This document shows, piece by piece, positions 32,296 to 43,179 of a stretch of 64,000 nucleotides of DNA. The stretch spans positions 58,797,048 through 58,861,047 of the forward strand of contig CM055311.2 in NCBI GenBank assembly GCA_029255685.2, in the 5' to 3' direction. The notes under the pieces are model-generated. The model was not told the origin of the DNA, made no database searches, and saw only the letters and a list, made by a program, of their open reading frames with translations. The stretch comes from Silene conica (Eukaryota; Streptophyta; Magnoliopsida; Caryophyllales; Caryophyllaceae). The translations under genes were made by a program, and so were the position numbers. How positions within the stretch are numbered: the stretch's first letter is position 1; every line of letters begins with the position of its first letter.

Positions 32296-34279
32296 AATTA
32301 TGATTATGTCTTCACCGATGCTCATATCTTCTTTATCAAAGAGAGGTTTTGGTTTTCTGATGATGTGGTGTTCCACATCCCTTTACCTGGGGAAAAGGCT
32401 GACTTTAGGAGGAAGTGGTGGACCTTCTTGTACGAATACCATGTTCGCTTGGAGTTGAGGTTTCTCATTCCTCCCTTGATTGTGGAGTTTTTGAGGTTGA
32501 CCAGGCTGGCAATTTGTCAGGTGGCTCCTCGTGTTTGGCGCATCCTATTGTCCCTTTGTGCCATTAATGAAAATTATGGCCGCAATATTGAGCTATCTGA
32601 CTTGGGCGAGTGGTTTGCTCCTCGTTCCCTGGGCAAAGGGCAGATTACAATTCGTACCCATGACAGTGATATACTTGCCATCATCTTTTCCACAACTCCA
32701 GATTATAGTAAGTGGTTCACTCGCTTCATCTTTGTAGAGGTTGACACCTTGGCTCCTTCAACGAACTATATCTTTGTTCCATGGCAATCTACTAAAGGTG
32801 TGAGTCTTCTTTATCTTTTTCCTATGCTAAATACTTTGCGTTGCTTCTGGTGCCGACTGAGAGGTGTTTTCAAGGTCAGACCCACAAAATTTTCCTCCTT
32901 CCGAAGATGGGCATGCTTCCAAGGCTAAGTTGCATGATTTTCCCATGGCCAGAGAACATTTTAAAAGCTGGTCAGGAATGCTTCTGCCATGGGTCTCAAG
33001 AATGAAGGTGCGGCATCCTCGGGTAGTTTCATGTCTCCTTTAGCTTGTCTCCTTTGTTTCTCGTTTCTCTGTTCTGACCAGTTTTGATGCTTTCTCTTGT
33101 CAGCCAAGCCAAGGGTTAGTATGGACATGATTATGTTACTGAGGAAGAGGCGATATGTTTTGGACGTTGTGCACCCTTCAAAGAGGAGGGTTGATTCTGC
33201 GGAGGACTCGGATTCTTGTAGAAGGTCGTTTGCATATGATGGGTGTTAGTATGAACCTATTGATCTAAACATGTCTGTGGAACCAATAGCGATCATTCCA
33301 CCTCCTCAAGTGTCTTCTCCTACCGCGTCTGAGCTTGTTTCTCCCATTGCTATTCATGTCCCTAACTTCAGGAGTATACCAGAGCAGACTTCCCAGGCTG
33401 CTTCTGGGCCTAAGTCAGTTTCTGGAATTCCCTACTGGGTTTGGTAGTGCCCGGGCAGGCCTTTAGCCTAGTTTGTCTTCCTTACTCTTTCTTGGTCCTG
33501 CCGCTGCTCTGGAGAGTCGTTCTTTCGGAGACTTTGTCAGACAGGCTTCCGAGATTTCATTTGAGGTGATCTTTTTCTTCTGTCTGTTTGCTCGTCCCTG
33601 CACTTTCCCTTTTTTGTGTGCTTTACTCTTATTGTTGGTTGTGCAGGCTTTGGAGCTTTCTTTGTTTATGTAGCGATGAGGTCAGTTTTTGGCAGAGGGG
33701 AATCTTTGTCTTAAGGAGGAGAATGACGTTGTCTCGGTGAGGGTACGAGAGGTATTTGCCCTTAAGGATCATGAGCAATCTCTCATAGATAACCTCAGGG
33801 AGCTTCATGAAAAGATGAGGGAAGAGCATGTAGGGTCCTAGAGGTCGCTGGAGGAGGCAACGAAGCGAGAGAGAGCTCTTTAGGAGAAACTAAAGGTATG
33901 CTAGGAGCAGATGCGGGGGTTGTAGTCTACGCTGGACCGAACCCTTTCTTCGAGTGCTGATATGACACTTAAACTAGAGACTCTTGAACGAAAGAAGGTC
34001 ACTCTAAAAAGGGCTTTGATGGAGGCCTATGCTTATGCCACTACTAATACCATAATCAAATGCTTGAGGGAGTATCAAGAGGAGAAGCACCTGTTGTGGG
34101 ACCAGGCCGTTGCTAAGAAGGCTTTTGTAGAGGAATTTCCTGAGGGTCCAAATATAGACGTTATTTCAAATTACGGTGAAGATTATGTGATGGGGACTCC
34201 TCGTGCTGGAGAGGAGGTGGCCTCTAGTGCAGCTGAAGATGTTGTTGGTCCTACTCTGGAGAGTGTGGTTTTTATTTGA
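32296..34279 (+). pseudogene. Antisense gene in the Tat element (Transposase_28-like, coiled coil), with introns
   Basis: This lies on the strand opposite to gag-pol, between integrase and the 3' LTR. The 5' part (open from about 32296 to 32800) reads 'FWFSDDVVFHIPLP', 'FLIPPLIVEFLRLTRLAICQ' and 'YSKWFTRFIFVEVD'. This resembles the 'putative gypsy type transposon' family (Pfam Transposase_28) found as antisense ORFs in plant Tat elements. The 3' part (33650-34279) is Glu/Lys/Leu-rich and coiled-coil-like. A convincing plant intron lies at 33566-33646 (GAG|GTGATC ... TTGTGCAG|GC), with other candidates near 32803-32872 and 33000-33109. In-frame stops (around 33838, 33882, 33901) show decay. 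Biochemical function is unknown. Confidence 0.6.
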
Positions 34280-35370
34280 ATTTTTATGGGCCCTGTGTGA
34301 CATTTTATTTTTGTATTTCTTGACTTTTGGCCCTAGATGAGCTTTTTGAACTGTGGTTTGGTTGGTCCTAGTGGACCTTTGAACTTTTTGTTTTGGCTAG
34401 TCCTGGTGGACTTGTGCTGATTTGTGCTTGCTTTGGGCAAGTTATAAATTTCGCATGTGCTGGCATTTTCAGTACTTTGTTTTGCTTTCTTCCTCTTTCT
34501 GGCACTTGTGTTACTTTGTTATGCATGCATGTTTGTAGGTTTAGCCATCACTGTTTTGACTTGCTGGTCTGGGTTCTGGATACCCTTCTCTAGGATGCAT
34601 GATGGACAAGGCTTGCGAGCTAACACATGCATCATGGGAGTCTAGTTATGTCCTTTATGTGTAAATGCCTTTAGCTCCATTATCTGTAGGTAGTACATTT
34701 TCTCTTTAGACCAGTCCACTAAGGATGAGTACATCTGGCTAAAAATGTTTGTACAGTTTTTAAAAACAAAAATTATATTATGGTGGAAACAAAGGCATGA
34801 TTTTTAAGTTTTTTGGAATTTATTCAGGGCCATAAAGGCAAACAAAATTTCAAAAATGCTTGTTTGAGATAAAATTTTAATTAACATGGGAAAGCGAGAA
34901 AAAACATTTGTTCGAGACCATAGCACACTATACAGAGCAGAACCTGAAATATGAGGTAGTTGCACCTGGTAGGCAAAGTACCTAGATAAAATATTTCTTG
35001 TGGTCAATTATGTTCCAGGATCTGGGGACCATCCGCCCTTCCATTGTCATGAGCCTGTAGGCCCTGTTGCATATTATGCTTTCCATCTGGTAAGGGTCTT
35101 CCTAGTTATATGCGAATTTTCCTACTTGGCGGTTTTTGGTGTTCTGGTGGACCTTCCTCAGACCAGATATCTTACCTACATGGTTCTGATTTTGACGTTT
35201 TTGTTGTAACTCCTGGCTACCGTCTGTTTGTACGAGGCCATTCTAACCTAGGCACTAGTCCTTAGTTTATCGACCGTGTCCGAGTTGTTTGTCATGTCCA
35301 TTTAATTTTTGTCCACTGTTATGCACTCGAATCCATGGGTTGGCACTCTGACCTAGGATGGGATGACTGC
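34280..35370 (-). other. Non-coding 3' region of the Tat element
   Basis: This is the interval between the antisense gene and the integrase end. Short hydrophobic frames occur on both strands without recognisable domains. It is consistent with the long 3' untranslated region of Tat elements. Confidence 0.5.
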
Positions 35371-35379
35371 CTCTGCTCC

Positions 35380-36620
35380 AAATATAAGGTTGAACGACGT
35401 TTGACCTATTGCTACCTTTGGAGTGGTTCTGTCAGCCCACATGACTAGAGGGAGTTCTTTTGCCCATTTACCCTCATCTCATACAGTTTCTTCCTCGTAT
35501 TTTCAATAAAAATCTTGATGTTGGACTCGGCTTGACCATTGGACTGGGGGTTTTTGGGAGTAGACTTGTGCAAAGAGACGTTCCACCCAGCGCATAAGAC
35601 TTATATTTTCTTCCCAATGAACTAAGACCCGTTGTCACATATTATTTCTGAGGGAATGCCAAATCTGGTGAATATGTTCCGGTTGATCAAAGATATGACC
35701 TGAGTCTCTGTGGTTTGTGAGAATGATTCTGCTTCTATCCATTTGGAGAAGTAGTCGGTCAAAGCTAGAGCTGTCCAAATGCGGGTTTGGGCTGGACATG
35801 GGCTGGGCTGAAAGGGAAAAGTATGTCCTATAAGACTATAGCGGGCGGGTTGGGCCAAAATAGCGGGCCACTTCTCCTGGCCCTTACCCGCCCAACTGCT
35901 AAATTCGGGTAACCCGTGGGCTGATGGCTCATATTTTTCTGTTAACTTTTAAAATTAAGTAATTAAGTAAGTAACAACGCGATAAACTTGCAAAACCGAT
36001 ATTGAATTAAGCTTTTAGTTCTTAACATCAATACATAAAATAGACGGACGAGTAACTTGGTCATCTAATTATAAGTTCCAAAATCCAAGCAAGACTAGAA
36101 AATAAGCAAAAATTAATTATATACTAATTGCTCATATTACTTTAGCGGGCCGGATGGGCCGACCCACTTTACATTTCTCTTGTCCGTGCCCGGCCCATTT
36201 ACTAAAATGGGTTGGGCCGGGTTAGCCCCTGGCCCATTTTTTCAGAGAAATAATGTCCAAGCCCGGTAAAAATTTGGGCCGGATGGGCCGGGTTTTCGGA
36301 CGGTACCGCCCATAAACAGCTCTAGTCAAAGCTAACATGTAAAGTTTATTTCCTGGATCTCTGGGCAGAGGTCCAATAATATCCATTCCCCATTTCATGA
36401 AGGGCTATGGGGATATTACTAGATGCAGGGGCTCTGCTGGCTTGTGGTTGATGGGTGCATGCCTCTGGTATGCGTCACACATCTTTGCGTACTCAACTGC
36501 ATCCTTACGCATGGTGGGCCAGAAGTAGCCCATTATGATGTCCTTGTTGGATTGGCTTCTCCCCTGTATGGTTTCCGCATTCACCATTGTGGAGAGCATG
36601 CAAGACATTTTGCGTCTCAT
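35380..36620 (-). pseudogene. Tat integrase, split by a hAT MITE
   Basis: Integrase inserts the DNA copy into chromosomes. The HHCC zinc-binding part is at 36405-36620, ending C-D-A-Y-Q-R-H-A-P, where the second CxxC cysteine is Tyr. The catalytic core starts G-M-D-I-I-G-P-L-P (first Asp) near 36370. It is interrupted at 36324/35766 and resumes with D-Y-F-S-K-W-I-E-A, with the second Asp in I-C-D-N-G-S at 35622-35640. A degenerate 'NPQSNGQAES' follows near 35520. Stops beyond 35620 disable it. Confidence 0.82.
35766..36324. mobile_element. hAT-type MITE, 559 bp
   Basis: Terminal inverted repeats TAGAGCTGT / ACAGCTCTA and a perfect 8-bp target duplication GTCAAAGC (35758-35765 and 36325-36332), diagnostic of hAT. 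GC-rich subterminal blocks of GGGCCGG / GCCCGG type are present at both ends, with an AT-rich middle and no transposase. Confidence 0.92.
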
Positions 36621-36839
36621 CCTGGTCTAGACAACGCAGATATGGTCTTGTAAGCGATTTTTTGAACAGGATGCCATCAATCAGCAGGAATCGGGGGCCT
36701 TCATCCTGAAACCTCGTGCTTCCTTTTTGCTGGTAGGTAAGATATCATGTTGTAGCCAATCTATGTAGGGTTTCCGCCAATCCGCCAATCCTGTCTATTT
36801 CTGGGTGCTACTGCATATGGGTTTCGCCGTTGGTACTAC

Positions 36840-37100
36840 TTCCTGTTCTAATCCCTGCTGGACACAATGTATGGCTTGAAAGTTGCTCCTAGTGTGGCTA
36901 GTGCATCCGCTTTTGCATTCTACTCCTTGGGTACCTGCTGGATATTGAATGTCTTGAACTTGAGTGTCAGCTCCTTTGCCACCTTTAGGTAGACGACCAA
37001 TGTTAGGTCTATGGCCTCATATGCTCTAGTGACATGGTTTACAATGAGTTGGGAATCATAGTACACCTGGAGGTGACTGATCTGTAGGTCCATTATGGGG
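36840..37100 (-). pseudogene. Second RNase H of the Tat element, part 2
   Basis: The minus strand reads 'HLQVYYDSQLIVNHV' and 'ADALAT', the central and C-terminal motifs of the additional RNase H that marks Tat elements. It continues the fragment ending at 42500, from which it was separated by the insertion at 37106-42494. One TAG interrupts it. Confidence 0.7.
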
Positions 37101-37105
37101 GCTTT

Positions 37106-38615
37106 TGATAAGGCTAAAGTCGTATCACCTTAATCAAAGTAAAACTATCTCAATACTAACAGAATAGCTAGTGGTAAGACAGGTATCGAATTCACAGGGA
37201 GGCGGTAATAAACAGTTTGCTAAAGGTAATTAAGTCTAAAAGTAACAGTTTTATGGGGGTTTTGGTTTGTTTGTTTTGACTAATAACTAAAAACAATTGA
37301 CATAAAGGATGTGTAACAGAGATATTAAAAGTCTAGGAATTCCGGGTCACCAAGTATATTTTATTGGGATTCTTAATTAATCACTAGTTCAATCGGATTA
37401 TTCAAGGTCACAAGATTGGTCAATACTATTGTGTTCTTTAGGTTAAAAGCTAACATGCGGTCGCTATTATTAGAATCAACCTATTTGATTATCGCAGCCT
37501 ATATCAATTCTAACCCGATCGGTGAAAGAACTAATTCGCTACACTAATTATCAATTCAGGCCTAAATCAATTAATTAGAATAAGAACAATAATCAAACAA
37601 CAATCCTTGTGATTTTACTAACAATCAATTAACATTCCCTTTCTAGTATACTTGGATCCCCTTCATCCTAGATTAAGAATTTAGTTACACATATTGACTC
37701 TAACAACAATAACGAAATCAAGATGGAAAACGATTGATAACATGATTAAGGAATACAAAACAATAATTGAAATTTAATTAAAAGAACGATTGAAGAATAC
37801 CGTAACGAAAGTGAGATCCGGAATTGCAATGCATAAATTAAAAGCTAGATCTAAACTAAAACTAGATTTTATTGAGCGAATTGTATGTAGAAGAGAGAAA
37901 AGTAACAAAACTAGGGTAAAAGAAAGAAAGAGGACTGAAATTAGGGTACGAAGAAGCATAAAAGACTCAAAGGGCACGACTCCTTATATAATAAAACATA
38001 AGGAGCGACTTTGGAAGGTTTCCGGAAAGAAACATGTCGCTAAAGGGTTCCTCGATCGAGGACAAGATGTACTCGATCGAGGGACCTATTGTCGTAGCTG
38101 CGCGTTCCTGACAAAAGGTTCCTCGATCGAGGATGAGTTGTCCTCGATCGAGGGACCTCTCAGCGCGTAATTCCTGCTTTGCGCACTGAAGTTCAAACGT
38201 CCGCCATTTCTTCGTTACTTGTCAGAATCAAGTGATTTTTGCGGCGTTGGAAAGCTAAAAGGATAAACTTTAACCTTCAATTGGAATCGCTTGATTATCA
38301 ATTTTATATCCTGAGATATGGCCCTTATAAATAGGTACTAGTTATATGGAGTTGTTCTTTCGCTCGCTTAGCTTCAATTCTTATCCTTTATTTTTCGTTA
38401 GTTCTTGGATATCTTCTTGTACTTTGTCTTGTTGATTACATGGTGCTATATATCACTCTTGTGTTCCACAAATGCATCCATTCTGCATTTAAACACAGAA
38501 ATACAAAAGTATCGATATCTATTAAAAGTGACATATAAATACCAATCCTAATCACAGAACCGTAACAAAATATGCTAAGAGGAGGCATTAAAGTATATAT
38601 AAATATGACTCATCA
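37106..38615 (-). repeat. 3' LTR of the LARD-like element
   Basis: Nearly identical to 40985-42494. Minus-strand TATA box (TTTATTATATAAGGA) at 37984-37995, with four CTCGATCGAG palindromes 55-170 bp upstream of it. 'CGAATTCACAGGGAGGCGG' near 37187-37205 is a motif also seen, as TTCGATCACAGGGAGACGG, in the LTR at 56299. Confidence 0.92.
38047..38160 (-). promoter_or_regulatory. Two paired CTCGATCGAG palindrome units upstream of the LTR TATA
   Basis: CTCGATCGAG occurs at 38051, 38072, 38122 and 38143 (and at 41930, 41951, 42001 and 42022 in the other LTR). Each pair is spaced exactly 21 bp start to start and bracketed by GGTTCC / GGGACC, making a 41-bp dyad. In element orientation they lie just upstream of the TATA box. 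The 21-bp phase equals two turns of B-DNA, which suits cooperative binding of dimeric proteins. The role is inferred. Confidence 0.7.
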
Positions 38616-38630
38616 AACTCCCCCAAACCA
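38616..38630 (-). other. Polypurine tract of the LARD-like element
   Basis: The minus strand reads TGGTTTGGGGGAGTT immediately before the LTR start TGATGAGTC. Confidence 0.75.
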
Positions 38631-40322
38631 TCTCTTTGCTTGTCCTCAAGAAAAGCCAAGACTCTAAACAAAACACACGTACTATGGTGAATAAAATAAC
38701 TCAAAGCTAATGTTAATGCAATAAATCCCAAGCTATAGATATAACAAAGTAATGACCAAATGTACCAATGAAACAGATTGAAAGGTACGGGTAATAGAAA
38801 ACGCAGCTCAAGTCACAGGGTTGATATGACGGTGTAATATAGACAAAAACCAAATACCTTTCGACCTTGCAAGACAAATTTCAGTCGGATTCTCGCGGAT
38901 TCACTCATGCTCATAAGTATATGTAAGGGTGAGTTATATGTGAAGATAGAAAGAAATAAGAACACTCACTCAACTTAATGAAACATGCATGCAATCTAAT
39001 GTGATAGAGATTTCCCCAACTAATATGCAATCATAATGTAGACAAAAGTACATGTATCAAGGACAATAAGGATGGCAAATGGGCAAAGGTATAGAAATGG
39101 TTTGTGCCAAAGCACGTTATGGATATGTGAGGCTAAGACGGTAGTCGCATCATTAAACCAAAACCAATTCTATACTAAGTATCACAATTCATCCCAATCT
39201 AGAGAAATTATCTCAATATTACAACATATGAGAGTCAACAAACTACCCTCCAAAGATGCATTAAACTCTAGTAATCATCCTTTCGATCTCTTAACATAAT
39301 CAAATGAAGCATATATTTTCTTTCTTTTTTTTTTTTTTTTCTTTTTTTTTCTTTTTCATTTTCTGCTTCATACATTTTTCTTCTTTTCCAATCATAAGAG
39401 ATATAACACAATAGCTCAAAATATTTCTACTACACCCACAAGTGACAATATAAGTCCCTATCTCAACCATAGTAGTAAGAATAAACATGGTAAACAAGCA
39501 ACTGCGACTGTCCCGATAAGGTAGGCAAATTCTGGATTGTAGCTATTAGATGAGATATGAAATGGCCACAGGGTTCAAACGGGCTAACAAAAGGGTAATC
39601 TGTAAGGCTTATTTGAACGGTAAGAACCGCCTATATCCACATGCACTTAGTCATATGAAAGCAATAAAAGTATCAAGAAATCAATTTCACACATATGCAG
39701 TTTGATATTACATATTCCACAAGGAGAATCACACTCAAGCCTAATTGACAATGAGACCAGTTTATTAATGTTCCTGGCCTAAGAAGCTCTATAGACCTCA
39801 GAATTTAAGTAGTTTACCAACTTAATTTGTCAAGACTAATCAATATAAGGCATGTCAATTACGGTCAAGACTTGATCATTGAGCTTTGTTTTCATAGGCT
39901 AACGGGTCAAAACAATGTATATGGATAGCTATTTGAGATTCAAATGCGAAAAACAAAGGCAAATTATCATCATTGTTAACTAAATTCACCAAGACTCGAC
40001 ATAAAAATAAAAGAAAAATGAAAGAAAAAACATATTTTTGTTTTTTATTTTATTTTACCACACAACATAAAGTAAAGACTCTCCCCCAAACCTAAATGTC
40101 ACAGTGTCCTCATTGTGACCTAAACATCATGTAAGGCACAATATAAAATATAACCAGCACCCTAAAGAACACTACTAACAATCGGAAAGAGGAAAAGACC
40201 GCACACTAAGTAAAAAAAAAAGGAACGATAATACCAGCTGGAAGGCATGAGAGCTCCCCCAAACCAGCTGCAAAATGGGGGTCTTGACTATTCATAGGTA
40301 ACGAAGACAACTTTTTGTGACC
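38631..40322 (-). other. Non-coding interior of the LARD-like element
   Basis: This includes 'CTTGTCCTCAAG' just inside the purine tract and a T/C-rich block (39318-39360). No domain is recognised. It resembles 12623-13840 in order of landmarks. Confidence 0.65.
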
Positions 40323-40862
40323 TCAAAGCTCCAGTGCGGCTGTATCAAGACAATCCAATGCCCGTAAAAGAAGGTCGAAACTAACTGCATGTGCTACCCA
40401 CAGGCTTAGGTAGCACCACAAGACAATGCAAGCATATATTACAAGCAGTAGAATTTGTTCCGTTTCAGTCTCAACAGGTACAAAGCCAAAATTGCAAAAA
40501 CAAAAATGTAGAAAGTCTTTTAAAGAAGATAAGTTTAAAATGGAATCATCAGTGAGATCCTTTGCATCTTCATGCTCCTTAGATGCTTGGTCATCTTTGA
40601 GCATTTTAGCTTCCCAAGCATCCAGTTCAGCTTCTATGACGTCATCTACTTCAGAATTGTAGATTGGAGGAGGATGAGGCTCATCTCCATAGAGCAAATG
40701 TTCGATTTCATCTAGCTCCTTGCGCCATATGCTCCGCTCGTAGTCAAATGTACTCAAGTCTTCCATTTGACTTTCTCTTCTGTAAAGACTCTGTCTATAA
40801 CGGAAGGTTCTTTCGGGTTCGGGATTGAAAGTGACAATCTCTAACCTGTTAGACCTAGGCAT
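40323..40862 (-). CDS. Short gag-like ORF of the LARD-like element
   Basis: From the ATG at 40862, 179 residues begin M-P-R-S-N-R-L-E-I-V-T-F-N-P-E-P-E-R-T, resembling the N-terminus of Athila/Tat gag proteins. An earlier in-frame ATG at 40877 is possible; 40862 is preferred because the family motif starts there. After an acidic middle (residues about 30-105) the sequence leaves gag homology and ends in a hydrophobic stretch (L-L-L-V-I-Y-A-C-I-V-L-W-C-Y-L) that could be one membrane segment. It lies about 100 bp downstream of the primer binding site. It may be a truncated gag remnant; translation is not proven. Confidence 0.5.
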   Translation of the reverse strand: MPRSNRLEIVTFNPEPERTFRYRQSLYRRESQMEDLSTFDYERSIWRKELDEIEHLLYGDEPHPPPIYNSEVDDVIEAELDAWEAKMLKDDQASKEHEDAKDLTDDSILNLSSLKDFLHFCFCNFGFVPVETETEQILLLVIYACIVLWCYLSLWVAHAVSFDLLLRALDCLDTAALEL

Positions 40863-40963
40863 ACACAGAAACAACAAGAAAAGAGTAAAACTGCCTCAAG
40901 GAACTAATGTCCCTTGAGACGAAAAGACAAATATAATTAAAAACAAATAGAAATTAGATGCCT

Positions 40964-40980
40964 CCCCGGCAACGGCGCCA
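40964..40980 (-). other. Primer binding site, tRNA-Asp type
   Basis: Minus strand TGGCGCCGTTGCCGGGG, 4 bp from the 5' LTR end, is the site used by Athila-type plant elements. Confidence 0.88.
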
Positions 40981-40984
40981 AATT

Positions 40985-42494
40985 TGACAAGGCTAAAGTC
41001 GTATCACCTTAATCAAAGTAAAACTATCTCAATACTAACAGAATAGCTAGTGGTAAGACAGGTATCGAATCCACAGGGAGGCGGTAATAAACAGTTTGCT
41101 AAAGGTAATTAAGTCTAAAAGTAACAGTTTTATGGGGGTTTTGGTTTGTTTGTTTTGACTAATAACTAAAAACAATTGAAATAAAGGATGTGTAACAGAG
41201 ATATTAAAAGTCTAGGAATTCCGGGTCACCAAGTATATTTTATTGGGATTCTTAATTAATCACTAGTTCAATCGGATTATTCAAGGTCACAAGATTGGTC
41301 AATACTATTGTGTTCTTTAGGTTAAAAGCTAACATGTGGTCGCTATTATTAGAATCAACCTATTTGATTATCGCAGCCTATATCAATTCTAACCCGATCG
41401 GTGAAAGAACTAATTCGCTACACTAATTATCAATTCAGGCCTAAATCAATTAATTAGAATAAGAACAATAATCAAACAACAATCCTTGTGATTTTACTAA
41501 CAATCAATTAACATTCCCTTTCTAGTATACTTGGATCCCTTTCATCCTAGATTAAGAATTTAGTTACACATATTGACTCTAACAACAATAACGAAATCAA
41601 GATGGAAAACGATTGATAACATGATTAAGGAATACAAAACAATAATTGAAATTTAATTAAAAGAAAGATTGAAGAATACCGTAAAGAAAGTGAGATCCGG
41701 AATTGCAATGCATAAATTAAAAGCTAGATCTAAACTAAAACTAGATTTTATTGAGCGAATTGTATGTAGAAGAGAGAAAAGTAACAAAACTAGGGTAAAA
41801 GAAAGACAGAGGACTGAAATTAGGGTACGAAGAAGCATAAAAGACTCAAAGGGCACGACTCCTTATATAATAAAACATAAGGAGCGACTTTGGAAGGTTT
41901 CCGGAAAGAAACATGTCGCTAAAGGGTTCCTCGATCGAGGACAAGATGTACTCGATCGAGGGACCTATTGTCGTAGCTGCGCGTTCCTGACAAAAGGTTC
42001 CTCGATCGAGGATGAGTTGTCCTCGATCGAGGGACCTCTCAGCGCGTAATTCCTGCTTTGCGCACTGAAGTTCAAACGTCCGCCATTTCTTCGTTACTTG
42101 TCAGAATCAAGTGATTTTTGCGGCGTTGGAAAGCTAAAAGGATAAACTTTAACCTTCAATTGGAATCGCTTGATTATCAATTTTATATCCTGAGATATGG
42201 CCCTTATAAATAGGTACTAGTTATATGGAGTTGTTCTTTCGCTCGCTTAGCTTCAATTCTTATCCTTTATTTTTCGTTAGTTCTTGGATATCTTCTTGTA
42301 CTTTGTCTTGTTGATTACATGGTGCTATATATCACTCTTGTGTTCCACAAATGCATCCATTCTGCATTTAAACACAGAAATACAGAAGTATCGATATCTA
42401 TTAAAAGTGACATATAAATACCAATCCTAATCACAGAACCGTAACAAAAGATACTAAGAGGAGGCATTAAAGTATATATAAATATGACTCATCA
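40985..42494 (-). repeat. 5' LTR of the LARD-like element
   Basis: 1510 bp, with TATA and palindrome units as in the other copy. The direct neighbour of the target duplication GCTTT at 42495-42499. Confidence 0.92.
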
Positions 42495-42499
42495 GCTTT

Positions 42500-43118
42500 A
42501 CACTCAGCCACATTGTTGGTGGTTTTGAACTCGCACCGGACTGCCTGGGTGATGAGGTCGCCCTTAGGGGATCTCAGGATCAACCTTACTTCATCCTCTT
42601 GCATTAGATGCTCCATCCACACGCAGCTCCCAAGTCTGAGATCTTTCACCTCCTTCGAGGTGCAGGATCCCCTGCTCTACTTCTGTCTTGAGCATCGGGC
42701 TGAAATCTGATACAAAATCTGCCAGGGCCTGTGACTTTATAGTACTGCGTGGCTCAAACTTTAGGTCATATCCATTGAGGTAGATAGGCCATTTTATCAT
42801 CCATCCTAAAAGTTCTGGTCTTCTCATGACAACTTTAAGGGGATGGTTTGTTACCACATAAATAGTATGAGACTTAAAGTACGGACGCAACTTATAAGAC
42901 GACGTGACAAGTGCAAGGACAAGTTTTTTTAGTTATGTGTACCCGGTCTCTACTGGGAGCAGAGACTTGCTTACATAATATACTAGATGTTGGGCTCCTT
43001 TATGTTCTCTGACCAATATTATGCTTGTTGTTGCTTCTGTGACAGACAAGTATAGGAACATCACTTCCCTTGGCTTTGGCTTGGATAGTAGAGGTGAGGT
43101 GCTCAGGTAATGTTTCAA
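42500..43118 (-). pseudogene. Tat RNase H region (RNase H plus start of second RNase H)
   Basis: This degrades the RNA strand after reverse transcription. 'LYLSVTEATTSIILVREH' and 'LVYYVSKSLLPVETGYT' (42933-43118) are the RT-RNase H connection of gypsy polymerases. 'IYVVTNHPLKVVM' and 'ALADFV' follow (42700-42890). From 42660 the second, Tat-specific RNase H starts with 'WELRVDGASNARG' and 'LITQAVRCEF', then is cut at 42499 by the nested insertion. Several frameshifts. Confidence 0.75.
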
Positions 43119-43179
43119 CTCCTAGAATGCCTTCTCGTGGTCGCTTGTCCACTCGAAATTCTGGCTTTTTCGCAAGATG

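Larger units (their letters stand above)
37106..42494 (-). mobile_element. Young non-autonomous LTR element (LARD-like, Athila/Tat-type)
   Basis: Two 1510-bp LTRs (37106-38615 and 40985-42494) with TGA...TCA ends, and a perfect 5-bp target duplication GCTTT (37101-37105 and 42495-42499). The primer binding site of tRNA-Asp type is at 40964-40980 and the polypurine tract at 38616-38630. The 2.4-kb interior encodes only a short gag-like protein, with no protease, RT or integrase. By eye the LTRs differ at about eleven positions, so insertion was recent and movement depended on a helper element. It inserted between the two halves of the host element's second RNase H. Confidence 0.92.

Noticed and set aside
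37790-38170. Plus-strand 126-codon basic frame, duplicated at 41669-42049
   Set aside because: Lies over the LTR promoter region and is antisense to the element; it is repeated only because the LTR is, with no domain.
39300-39497. Lys-rich minus-strand frame
   Set aside because: Translation of a poly-pyrimidine block in the LARD-like interior.
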